Assembly: GCA_947095535.1 (NCBI GenBank)
Contig: OX352772.1
Span: forward strand, 34,305,445-34,369,444
Source: Poecilobothrus nobilitatus
Lineage: Eukaryota > Arthropoda > Insecta > Diptera > Dolichopodidae
DNA: 64,000 bases
Direction: 5' to 3'
The notes under the pieces were generated by a model. It saw only the letters and a list, made by a program, of their open reading frames with translations, did no database searches and was not told where the DNA came from. The stretch's first letter is position 1. The number at the start of each line of letters is the position of its first letter. Both the position numbers and the translations under genes were made by a program. Below are positions 49,329 to 58,470 of the stretch, one piece after another.

Positions 49329-50271
49329 AACGAGGAAGAGTGCAGTAGAGTAGACTGTGTCAACTCTGGGATACCCGTATGAACGTAATATATCCTGTTT
49401 CTATAAAACTTGATCATCTTCTAAAAACATTCAGAGTTTTAGTACCGAACTACAGAGATATATTTATGTAAATTGTGGAGTTGTATGATAGCTACCCGAA
49501 TCTATTACGCCTAGCTTCATTAAGTTCCAAGAAATGTAAAAAGCCTGAACCGGCTGCTTTAGACCATTCAAATTTTACAAAAGTTTTTGGCATGCAACTC
49601 GACACTTTTTCACTAAATTTCAGATAGCTAGCTTCAATAGACACTGAGTTATTTTCATTTAAAGAGAGAAGTTGTATGGCAACTATCCGAGCCTGTCATA
49701 TCATCACAACAAAATTTTACAGAAGTTGTTGCCATAAAACTCGATCATCATTTGCAAAATTTCAGATACCTAGATTGAATAGACACTGGGTTATTGCCAT
49801 TAAAAGAAAGAAGTTGTATGGCAGCTACTCGAACCCGGCGGCCGAAAATGCTGGAGTTAAATAGCAAAACTAACAATTTTGTAAAAGTGACGTAAAAAAA
49901 ATTGCAGCCTCCTAACTCCTTTATTTTTTGAGTTATCGTGCGGACGGACACTGAGTTCTTTCATTTAAAAAGAGATTTTGTATGGCAGCTACCGAACCCG
50001 TCACACCACCACAACCAAATTTTGCAGAAGTTGTTGCCATAAAACTTGATCATCATTCGCAAAATTTCAGATACCTAGATTGAACAGACACTGGGTTATT
50101 TCTATTTAAAGAAAGAAGTTGTATGGCAGCTACTCGAACCCGGCGGCCGAAAATGCTGGAGTTAAATAGCAAAACTAAAAATTTTGCAAGAGTGACGTAA
50201 AAAAAATTTCAGCCTCCTAGCTTCTTTATTTTTTGAGTTATCGTGCGGACGGACACTGAGTTCTTTTCATT
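49329..50271 (-). mobile_element. HINE-B element, 3' part (left of the 3.8-kb insertion)
   Basis: This is the left part of a minus-strand DINE-like element that resumes at 54081. The terminal zone has AACGAGGAAGAGTGCAGTAG, a small AGAGT/ACTCT stem and the subterminal repeat ATACCCGTATGAAC (49371-49384). That repeat is the perfect 14-bp inverse of GTTCATACGGGTAT at 55648-55661. The body consists of GTTGTATGGCA.CTA..CGA blocks at about 49668, 49811, 49976 and 50117, with two GAGTTATCGTGCGGACGGAC inserts. Confidence 0.88.
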
Positions 50272-50289
50272 CCCAAGTAACATTTGCCA

Positions 50290-50660
50290 AGAGTAAAACT
50301 CTAGAAAATTGGGAAAAGTTCTCATAAGACTCTCATAACACACTTGAAGACTCTCATAACATAATTCTAATTATAGCAAATTAATTTACTCTTATAAAGC
50401 TCTTCTTATGAGATAGCAATACTTATATTGTTAAAAATACTTTTACTCTTTTTATAAGAATTAAATTAACTCTTATAGAGTACTTATTATAAGATATCAA
50501 CACTTACAGGGCTAAAAATTCTTTCACTCTTATAGGAAAACTATTTTTATACACTTCCATTAAGCGCAAGAAAATTTATATTCTCATAAAGCCTTTTTTA
50601 TGAGGTTACAACTCTTATAGAATTGTGTTCTTAAAAGGATTCCTTTATTAGAATTAAACT
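50290..50660. repeat. left subterminal CTCATAA/CTTATAA motif array
   Basis: Repeated TCTCATAAGACTCT, CTCTCATAACA, CTCTTATAAAG, TCTTATGAGATA, CTCTTATAGAG and TTATGAGG words in both orientations over about 370 bp. A further internal cluster lies at 51355-51475. In Ac- and En/Spm-type transposons such arrays bind transposase (family knowledge); that role here is inference. Confidence 0.75.
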
Positions 50661-50946
50661 TTAATAACTCCTTGTAATAAAATTGTTGTTAGAGTTCAAT
50701 AATAAAAATAAGGTGTGGAAATAGAAGTCAACAAAACAAAATAGAAGTAAATATTGAAAGATGTCCAGGTAGTTTCAGGTATTTAAATCGAAAGAAAAAT
50801 AGGTCTTTGAATAATTCAAGTATATTTGTTAGCATTATTATCTTAAAAAACGGGGTGATGACATAGCGTTTATGATAAAAATCAGCTGATCGACAGCGAA
50901 CTTTTTAAAAGGATGAAGTTTTTAGAACTGATTAAATTACGTTTAA

Positions 50947-51135
50947 CATAAGACAGCTAACTCAATAGTATTGTTCGAAATATTTAATAAACAAAATATT
51001 AGATTGGCCGGCGCATTGGAAAGCTTTGGAATACCGTGCATTTCTATATTATATAGCAGTTGTATTATTGAAAGATCGTTTACCTCAGGAGATATACAAG
51101 CATTTTTATTCCCTTACTTTATACTATTAAGTAAA
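50947..51135 (+). other. 63-codon open frame without ATG, possible coding remnant
   Basis: Bounded by stops at 50944 and 51136, this frame reads ...RLAGALESFGIPCISILYSS followed by CIIERSFTSGDIQAFLFPYF. Its amino-acid mix is ordinary for a protein and unlike the Lys/Phe/Ile/Asn-rich chance frames in the rest of the window. The DNA is locally richer in G+C. It could be an eroded transposase exon. I do not recognise the family, and no splice partner was established. Confidence 0.3.
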
Positions 51136-51777
51136 TAATCATATTTTAAAATTATGGCAAAACATAAACTTGTTTTTGAAGTCAATTATTAAAAATAAAA
51201 CAAAAATAATAAAAAAAATTCATTAAAAAAAATGAACAGTCTTTTTTTCGACTAACACAATTCAATGTTTAAAATCTAAAAAAAGTTACAGCCTTTTTTT
51301 CGCCTAAAACAATTTGACGTTTAAAATCTAAAACACTTGGAAAAAGAATTTAAATCTTATTATAAGAGTTATGGCTTTATAATAAAACTTAAACTCTCAT
51401 TATAATGAAATTAATCTCATAAGAAGACCAATACTCTTGTAATAAGATCAATATTCTGATATAAGAGTAAAAAAACTTTGATTTAGTTCATCAAACATAA
51501 TTCTTTTTAAAAAATATGTACAACTAAAAAAAAAACAGTTGCCCTTGTCAACACTATTTAAAACAATTTATACTATAACTTTGCTTAAGTGAGGAAGTGA
51601 TTGAGGGTGTCAAAACAAGCAAAAAATTAAGATATAGGTTTTAAAGACATTTGTTTATTCTACCCAATGTGACCACAATACACATTATTACACATGGGTT
51701 GAAATTTTTTTATTTCAATTTTTTGTATTATTCATAATATTATGTAGGTAATTTATATATGTATGTATATTTATATG

Positions 51778-52299
51778 GGGCGTTTTTCTTTTTGTCATCA
51801 GATCAATGCTCAGAGCAAACTTTTATCTGAGCTCTGGTCGCTCTGAGTTAAAAAAGAAACGTTCAGAGCACAAATAGTCAATTTTTATCCAAATTATTTT
51901 CTAACGTCAGTATTTTTTTTTATTTTATTTCATTATTTTAAATGTAACAATATAGTTTTAAAAGGAATTTATTTAAGAAATAAAATAAAACAAAGTTATT
52001 TTACGTAAAATTTCATTTAATAAAATTTAAAAAAAAACTTAAAAAAAAATGTTTATTTATGCACGAAATTTTATTTTGTTGACATTTTTATTATTTTATT
52101 CTTAATTTGACGTTATATTTATTGAAAACTCTGTGAAATCTGATAAATTTTTACGAGCTCACAGATCGCGCTCTGATCACAGTCCGAGTTAAAAGAGAAA
52201 CACAAAATGGATAATCTGGATAATCTGAGCATAAAAAGAAACACAATTTTTTTGCTTGACAGCTCTGAATCTGCTCTGATGAGAAAAAGAAAAACGCCC
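51778..52299. mobile_element. 522-bp MITE with 28-bp TIRs and ATG target duplication
   Basis: The left terminus GGGCGTTTTTCTTTTT... (51778-51805) and the inverted right terminus (52272-52299) match at 26 of 28 positions. The 3-bp duplication ATG flanks both sides (51775-51777, 52300-52302). Interior motifs GCTCTGA/TCAGAGC recur in both orientations. A 3-bp duplication with G-rich termini fits PIF/Harbinger-type MITEs, though their usual target is TWA, so the class is tentative. It is nested inside the 3.8-kb element. Open frames across 52119-52476 cross its right end and are accidental. Confidence 0.88.
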
Positions 52300-52367
52300 A
52301 TGTATAGCACATGTACTCTGACTTTTATATCAAATATTTTTATAATTCAGAGTTTATATTCGAGAGT

Positions 52368-52457
52368 TATCAATATTAACATAATAAATTCTATTTGTTA
52401 CAAACGGAGGATACATTTTTATATACCTGTGGCTATTGTTCGTACAGGTATTAAGAA
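52368..52457 (-). mobile_element. HINE-B head remnant
   Basis: GTTACAAACGGAGGATACAT...ATACCTGTGGCTATTGTTCG followed by TACAGGTATTAAGAAT aligns with the HINE-B head at 55610-55669 (GTCACAAACGTAATGGCAAA ... ATACCC..GAACATAGTTCATACGGGTATAAAAAG order). The ATACCTGT/ACAGGTAT pair preserves the head's inverted repeat. The rest of the element is missing. Confidence 0.6.
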
Positions 52458-52459
52458 TA

Positions 52460-53755
52460 CAATAATAATTTTCTGATAAAAAGAAATATGTTGTACACTG
52501 AAAAAACATTTTTCTACAATACGTTATATCGAAGAATTTAAAAATTAGTAAAAATAAAAATTTAGCAATATTAGTGTTTTTTTTTTTGTACCCGACATTG
52601 GTATTAATCCAAGCATCAGTTAAATTGTTAATTTAGTGAACTATTACAAACAATTAATTATTATTATTAACGATGTGAATAATAATATTCTAACTAATCT
52701 GAAGTAATATAAAAATCTTAAAAGCATCAAAAAGAATCTAGCATTGCAAAAAATTTAGATAAAATTGTCATGCTGTCGTAAGAATTTATATAAAAATTAA
52801 ATTTTAATATAATAATATATAAACTAATATTTATAAATTATGTTTTTAAAGAGATTTAATAATTAAAAACATGAAAAATGTACATCGAAGTCTTTACAAA
52901 TTTTGTTCTTTAATTCCGTTTAATAAATAATTACTTTTTACAGCATTGCACGAGTTTAAAATAAATTCATGAATTTTTTAATTTTATTCATAAATTTCAT
53001 AAACTAATTCTTGTTATTATATTATATTAAACTTATTTATAATTTTATTCAATTATGTCATTTTTATGAACAGGATGGCAGTCAAAAATGTGAAAAGTTT
53101 CATAAATTATTTCATATTGTGTACCTACATTTTTTTCAGTGTACTTATTCTCATATGAAGAGTTTTGTTCTTATAAGAAAACTTATCAATCAGCGGCCAT
53201 ATTATTGACATCTTCTTTATTTTTCTCAATCTTAACCCTTATGTTATTAAGTAATTTTATTAAATAAAAAAATATGAAAAAATATTTATTGTAAAAATGA
53301 TTAAATTTAAATTATTAAAACGCAAAATTATAGCTTAAGTTCAATATAACTTAGCTTTAATTGAAATTTATATGTACTATTACATTAGTTTTACTCAAAT
53401 TATCAGATATATGGTTAAAAGTAGAATAATAAGACTTTAAGGGGTTAAAAAAGAATTATTTAAATTTTTTAAATTTAGATTATTTTTAGTGCGCGTTACA
53501 TTTTTTCGACCTAAAATGGTTACTTTTATTAATAAAATTTCAATGGCAGTATAATTTTGCCTTATATTCTTGACGAAAAAGTTATTTTAGTTTCCAATAA
53601 TTTTATGTTCATATTAAATTCTTACATATGTACTTATTTATGATATTAAACACATACATGTATTTAATCATACATATTATACTTTGTTGAATCGCCACAA
53701 TAATTCCAAAAAGTAAAACGGATACATTTATATTATAATATGTTGGTTTCTCTTT
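52460..53755. other. AT-rich interior of the 3.8-kb element
   Basis: No transposase motif recognised. The + frame 53011-53208 (CEKFHKLFHIVYLHFFQCTY) has some protein-like character but no recognisable family. Confidence 0.5.
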
Positions 53756-54069
53756 CTAACAACACTCATAAGGAAAAACCAGCACTCATAACAAGAATAA
53801 GCTACTATTATAACCCCCTTTTCAGTATCTTATGAGAGTTTTTCAATACTCTCATAGTAGTTTTCTTATGAGAGTGATATACTTTTAAAACTCTTAAAAT
53901 GAGAGCTAAAGACTTGTTATGAGTGTTAATTTACTCTCATAACTGCGCCCTTTAACTCTTATAACGATCTCATAAGACACTTATAGAATTCTTCAAGAGT
54001 AAATTATGAGAGTAATACTCTCATAATTAACTCTCATAGCACTCTACTAGAGTCTTATGAGATAAATTT
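53755..54069. repeat. right subterminal CTCATAA/TTATGAG motif array
   Basis: About fifteen CTCATAA, TTATGAG or CTTATAA words in about 315 bp, in both orientations, including TTATGAGAGTTTTTCAATA, TATGAGAGTAATACTCTCAT and AGAGTCTTATGAGATAAATT near the terminus. Confidence 0.8.
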
Positions 54070-54080
54070 TGTTACTTGGG

Positions 54081-55669
54081 TTTAAAAAGAGATTTTGTAT
54101 GGCAGCTACCCGAACCCGTCGCACCAGTACAACCAAATTTTGTAGAAGTTGTTGCCATAAAACTTGATCATCATTTGCAAAATTTCAGATACCTAGATTG
54201 AACAGACACTGGGTTATTTCTATTTAAAGAAAGAAGTTGTATGGCAGCTACTCGAACCCGGCAGCCGAAAATGCTGGAGTTAAATAGCAAAACTAACAAT
54301 TTTGCAAGAGTGACGTAAAAAAAATTTCAGCCTTCTAGCTCCTTTATTTTTTGAGTTATCGTGCGGACGGACACTGAGTTCTTTTCATTTAAAAAGAGAT
54401 TTTGTATGGCAGCTACCCGAACCCGTCGCACCACCACAACCAAATTTTGTAGAAGTTGTTGCCATAAAACTTGATCATCATTCGCAAAATTTCAGATATC
54501 TAGATTGAACAGACACTGGGTTATTTCTATTTAAAGAAAGAAGTTGTATGGCAGCTACCCGAACCCGGGGACAGAAAATGCTGGAGTTAAATAGCAAAAC
54601 TAACAATTTTACAAAAGTGACGTAAAAAAATTTTCAGCCTCCTAACTCCTCTATTTTTTGAGTTATCGTGCGGACGGACACTGAGTTCTTTTCATTTAAA
54701 AAGAGATTTTGTATGGCAGCTACCCGAACCCGTCGCACCAGCACAACCAAATTTTGTAGAAGTTGTTGCCATAAAACTTGATCATCATTTGCAAAATTTC
54801 AGACGCCTAGCTTCATTAGGTTCCAAGAGGTGCAAGAAGTCTGAACCGGCTGCTCTAGACCAAACAAATTTTACAAAAGTTGTTGGCATATAACTCGACA
54901 CTTCTTTACTAAATTTCAGATTCCTAGCTTCAATAAACACTGAGTTATTCTCATTTAACCGGATAAGTTGTATGGCAGCTACCCGAACCCGCCGCACCAC
55001 CACAACCAAATTTTACAAAAGTTGTTACCATAAAACTTGATCATCATTTGCAAAATTTCAGACGCCTAGCTTCATTAGGTTCCAAGAGGTGCAAGAAGTC
55101 TGAACCGGCTGCTCTAGACCAACCAAATTTTACAAAAGTTGTTGGCATGTAACTCGACACCTCTTTACTAAATTTCAGATTCCTAGCTTCAATAAACACT
55201 GAGTTATTCTCATTTAAACGGAGAAGTTGTATGGCAGCTACCCGAACCCGCTGCACCAGCACAACCAAATTTTGCAAAAGTTGTTGCCATAAAACTTGAT
55301 CATCATTTGCAAAATTTCAGAAACCTAGCTTGAATAGATACTGAGTTATTTCTATATAAAGATAGAAGTTGTATGGCAGCTACTCGAACCCGCCGACCGA
55401 AAATGTTGGATTTAAATAGCAAAACTAACAATTTTGCAAAAGTGACGTAAAAAAAATTTCAGCCCCCTAGCTCCTTTATTTTTTGAGTTATCGTGCGGAC
55501 GGACGGACGGACGGACGGACGGACGTACATGGCTTAATCGACTCAGAATTCGATTCTGAGCCGATCCATACCTTTGACACTATATCTAGCTCGACTCCTT
55601 TAAGGTGTCACAAACGTAATGGCAAATTTATTATACCCTTGAACATAGTTCATACGGGTATAAAAAGCT
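54081..55669 (-). mobile_element. HINE-B element, main array and head (right of the insertion)
   Basis: The array resumes at TTTAAAAAGAGATTTTGTAT. GTATGGCAGCTA blocks at about 54096, 54402 and 54709 define units of about 306 bp, each made of two half-units plus the insert GAGTTATCGTGCGGACGGAC. Blocks at 54709, 54967 and 55226 define units of about 258 bp without that insert. Then come the CGGA/GGAC microsatellite (55494-55526), head text GGTGTCACAAACGTAATGGC and the subterminal repeat GTTCATACGGGTAT (55648-55661). It encodes no protein; minus frames at 54785-55277 repeat the same peptide and are by-products. Confidence 0.88.
55494..55526. repeat. (GGAC)n microsatellite at HINE-B head
   Basis: About seven GGAC units, the longest such tract in the window and at the same structural position as the GTCC tract of HINE-A. 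It is expected to be length-polymorphic. Confidence 0.9.
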
Positions 55670-55744
55670 TATTGGAGAGAAGAAATCTGATGCAGTTGTA
55701 AAGAAAGGTTAACAATTGACACATTAATAAAAGCAGCACCTTTC

Positions 55745-56165
55745 CATTAATATTTATAAGGAGCATAAGTCATTCAATAAGTTATTCCTTATTCACATCT
55801 AATGAAGCCTCAGTTAGAGTTAGTAGTTTCACTAGTTGGCTGGAGCTATTGAACAAAGTTATGAAACAAAAATCGTTATATTTGCACGCCATCTGTTATT
55901 TTAAAAATTATCATCATTTTTATTATTTTTTTTTTAATCAATATGTCACAACTGGGGTTTGTATTTAACATTTTTTCCCCCTTACACCTATAAGGAGCAT
56001 AGGGCATCCACTAAGTCATTTATTTATTATTCATATTTGACTAAGCTTCAGTTTCTGGAATCATTATTTCAGTAAGCGAGTCCAGAAGTTGATTACTTGG
56101 GTATAGCTATTGTACAAGACTAGGCGTTTCTTTAGTTCTACGCCATCTGTTATCTTACACAAGAA
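55745..56165. repeat. diverged tandem duplication, about 235-bp spacing
   Basis: Two related blocks begin TATAAGGAGCATA (55755 and 55990) and end near ACGCCATCTGTTAT (about 55889 and 56141), with GAAGC.TCAGTT or AAGCTTCAGTTT between. They are well diverged except at the two ends. The class is unknown. Confidence 0.65.
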
Positions 56166-56305
56166 TTATATTTTATTATTATTTTATTATATATTAAAAT
56201 ATGATATTAATTATAATTTATAAGACATATATACTTATTTTTAATTTAATTATATTGTACTAATTATATATTATAAGAAAAATCTATATTATTTTATTAA
56301 TCTAT

Positions 56306-56493
56306 TTGACCCAGTCGGGGTTTGAACCCGAGACCTTTGGTTGGATTTGTATCTAACATATTTTGAATGAAAAACTACAGTATTCTATGTATTTTTGTAA
56401 GCTGTAATCCATTTTTAATGGCTTTGTGATAAGCTGTAAGCTGTAAATTGTGATAATGATTGGTGTCTTAACCACTACACCATTGACTCTATC
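56306..56493 (-). mobile_element. tRNA-like SINE head with about 100-nt internal insertion
   Basis: On the minus strand an A-box-like ATGGTGTAGTGGTTAAGACA (about 56464-56485) and a B box CTCGGGTTCAAACCCCGA (about 56315-56333) are both well preserved but lie about 130 nt apart instead of the usual 30-40. The intervening DNA holds duplicated AGCTGTAAGCTGTAA words. It is either an insertion into a SINE head or a composite of two elements. Confidence 0.6.
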
Positions 56494-56685
56494 ATTTAAT
56501 TGTAATAGTCCAGATAATTTGTAGAGAAAGAGAAAGAAAAGTAGATAGCGACTTTAGATCATATACTATTTTTAGTACTTCGAAAGCTCAATATGAACTC
56601 TCTTACGAAATACAATAGCATACAATAGTTTTATTTTGATTTGTACAATCACTAGCTTAATTCATCTGTGATGAAGATTTAGTTT
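56494..56685. other. spacer, nothing recognised
   Basis: Short AT-rich stretch before the second HINE-A. Confidence 0.5.
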
Positions 56686-56686
56686 T

Positions 56687-58023
56687 TTATACCCTACATA
56701 TTAAGTATAGGGTATATTAACTTTGGTATGGTGTTTGTAACCACCAAAAGGAAGCGAGTTAGGTATAGACATGTATATATATTCTGAATCAGGATCACCG
56801 CCGGAGTCGATTTAGCGATGTCCGTCCGTCCGTCCGTCCGTACGCACGATAACTCAAAAAATAATGATGCTATCTTTATGAAATTTATACTGTAGGTTAA
56901 CAATGACTAAGGTAAGGCGGGAATTATAAATGGGCGAAATCGGACCATGCGTTCGAGTACCTCCCATACAACTTCCAAAACCTAATACGCATATTTTCAA
57001 AATTAATAAAGGTAGAAACTAAAAATTTTGTACGAGGGTGTGTTTTTCTGAATCCCTGATATCCCCAAAATTTGAGATGAAGTGGAGTGGTTGTTCGGGT
57101 ACCTCCCATACAACTCCCAAAACCGAACATGCATATCTTCGAAATTAATAAAGATAGGAACTTCAAATTTGATAGGAGGGTGCTGTTTCCTAAATCCCTG
57201 ATTTGTCTAAAATTTGAGAGGAATTGGAGTGGTCGTTCGGGTACCTCCCATACAACTCCCAAAACCGAACAAGCATATCTTCGAAATTAAAAAAGATAGG
57301 AACTTCAAATTTGGTACTAGGATGTTGTTTCCTGAATCCCTGATTTGTCCAAAATTTGAAATGAATTGGTCGAGCTGTTCTGGTACCTCCCATACAACTC
57401 CCAAAACCGGACATGCATATCTTCGAAATTAATAAAGATAGAAACTTCAAATTTGATACGAGGGTGCTGTTTCCTAAATCCCTGATTTGCCTAAAATTTG
57501 AGATGAATTGGAGTGGTCGTTCGGGTACCTCCCATACAACTCCCAAAACCGAACAAGCATATCTTCGAAATTAATAAAGACAGAAACTTCAAATTTGGTA
57601 CAAGGGTGTTGTTTCCTAAATCCCTGATTTGTCCAAAATTTAAGATGAATTAGAATGGTTATTCGGGTATCTGCCACACAACTCCTAAGACCAAACAAGC
57701 ATATCTTCGAAATTAATAAATATATAAACTTGAAATTTGATATAAGAATGCCCTACCCTGTTGATGTCTCTAAAATTTGAGATGAATTGGGGTGGTGGTC
57801 CGCGTGCCTTCACACACTTCCCAAGACCTAACAATCATATTTTCGAATTTAATAAAGATAGAAACCTGAAATTTTGTACAAAAGTTGTAACAGCATTTAT
57901 TTTTTTTAGCTTGTATTAAATACCTAACTAAAATAACTTATGGATTTTTAATTTAATTGGAATGTTTTAGGTGTAGGGTATAAATAAGTCGGTTGCATCG
58001 AGTTACTGTTATTTTTACTTGTT
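56687..58023 (+). mobile_element. HINE-A (DINE-1-like) element, copy 2
   Basis: Near-identical throughout to 37102-38433. It has subterminal repeats at 56689-56699 and 57971-57981, a GTCC tract one unit longer than copy 1, and seven 142-bp units (CATACAACT at about 56966, 57108, 57250, 57392, 57534, 57676, 57817). The 3' hairpin has one mismatch (AAGTCG/CGAGTT) and is followed by TTTTTACTTG|TT. Flanks are unrelated to those of copy 1 apart from T-rich junctions. This indicates two insertions and not a segmental duplication. Confidence 0.92.
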
Positions 58024-58470
58024 TTTTATTAATTTTTATGACAAATAATTTGTTTGTTTACATTATATTGAAAAAAAAATTTAACAAACTTTACAATATA
58101 AATGTTAATCCAATTTTTTCTATACATTTTGAGGGTAGATGCCAGTTAGACTAAAACTTTTTTGCAAAAAGAAATTTTGAAGTTTTTATAATTTTAAAAA
58201 AAAGTATAGCAAAATGGTTTTTCTTTTCAAAAAAGTCGATTTTCAAAAAGCTTTTTAGCAAAAGCGTTCAGTTAAAAAAAAAACCTTTTATAAAATTATT
58301 TTTAACAATAGCATAAATCTGTACAATTTTCGGAAAATGTGAACTTTAATTGCAATGACCTTTTAATTGCGTCATCAGGGACAGTTTCTATATTTTAAAC
58401 TTAAGTCTTTTGTATAATGTTAGGCAAATTAAAGGTGGAAGATTTTAAAACTGTACTCAATGATATATAT
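58024..58470. other. spacer, nothing recognised
   Basis: AT-rich DNA between the HINE-A copy and the TTAA-flanked MITE. Confidence 0.55.

Larger units (their letters stand above)
50272..54080. mobile_element. 3.8-kb DNA transposon-like element with CCCAAGTAACA termini, superfamily unknown
   Basis: Perfect 11-bp terminal inverted repeats CCCAAGTAACA (50272-50282) and TGTTACTTGGG (54070-54080) bound 3809 bp that interrupt the HINE-B array. Uninterrupted array units read CTTTTCATTTAAAAAGAG. The filled site reads CTTTTCATT|element|TTTAAAAAGAG, so the target duplication is TT (2 bp). Both subterminal regions carry many CTCATAA/TTATGAG motifs in both orientations; the first unit, TCTCATAAGACTCT, is shared by both ends. 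No transposase domain was recognised. Excluding the nested MITE, about 3.3 kb is its own sequence. It resembles neither mariner (TA) nor hAT (8 bp). CCC/GGG ends recall piggyBac, but TTAA is absent. Confidence 0.85.

Noticed and set aside
52119..52476. Overlapping frames on both strands around 52.2 kb
   Set aside because: They cross the right end of the 522-bp MITE into unrelated flanking DNA and follow its inverted-repeat structure.
50272..54080. Assignment of the 3.8-kb element to piggyBac because of its CCC/GGG ends
   Set aside because: The target duplication is TT, not TTAA, when compared with empty array units.
54785..55277. Two nearly identical minus-strand frames of about 75 codons
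   Set aside because: They are two tandem HINE-B units of about 258 bp (a multiple of three), so the same accidental frame is repeated.
49668..55480. CRISPR-like array
   Set aside because: Units are long, contiguous and diverged, without short identical repeats separated by unique spacers, and the genome is eukaryotic.
56093..56102. ATTACTTGGG as a right terminus of the CCCAAGTAACA family
   Set aside because: It lies inside a diverged tandem duplication whose partner lacks it, and no subterminal motifs accompany it.
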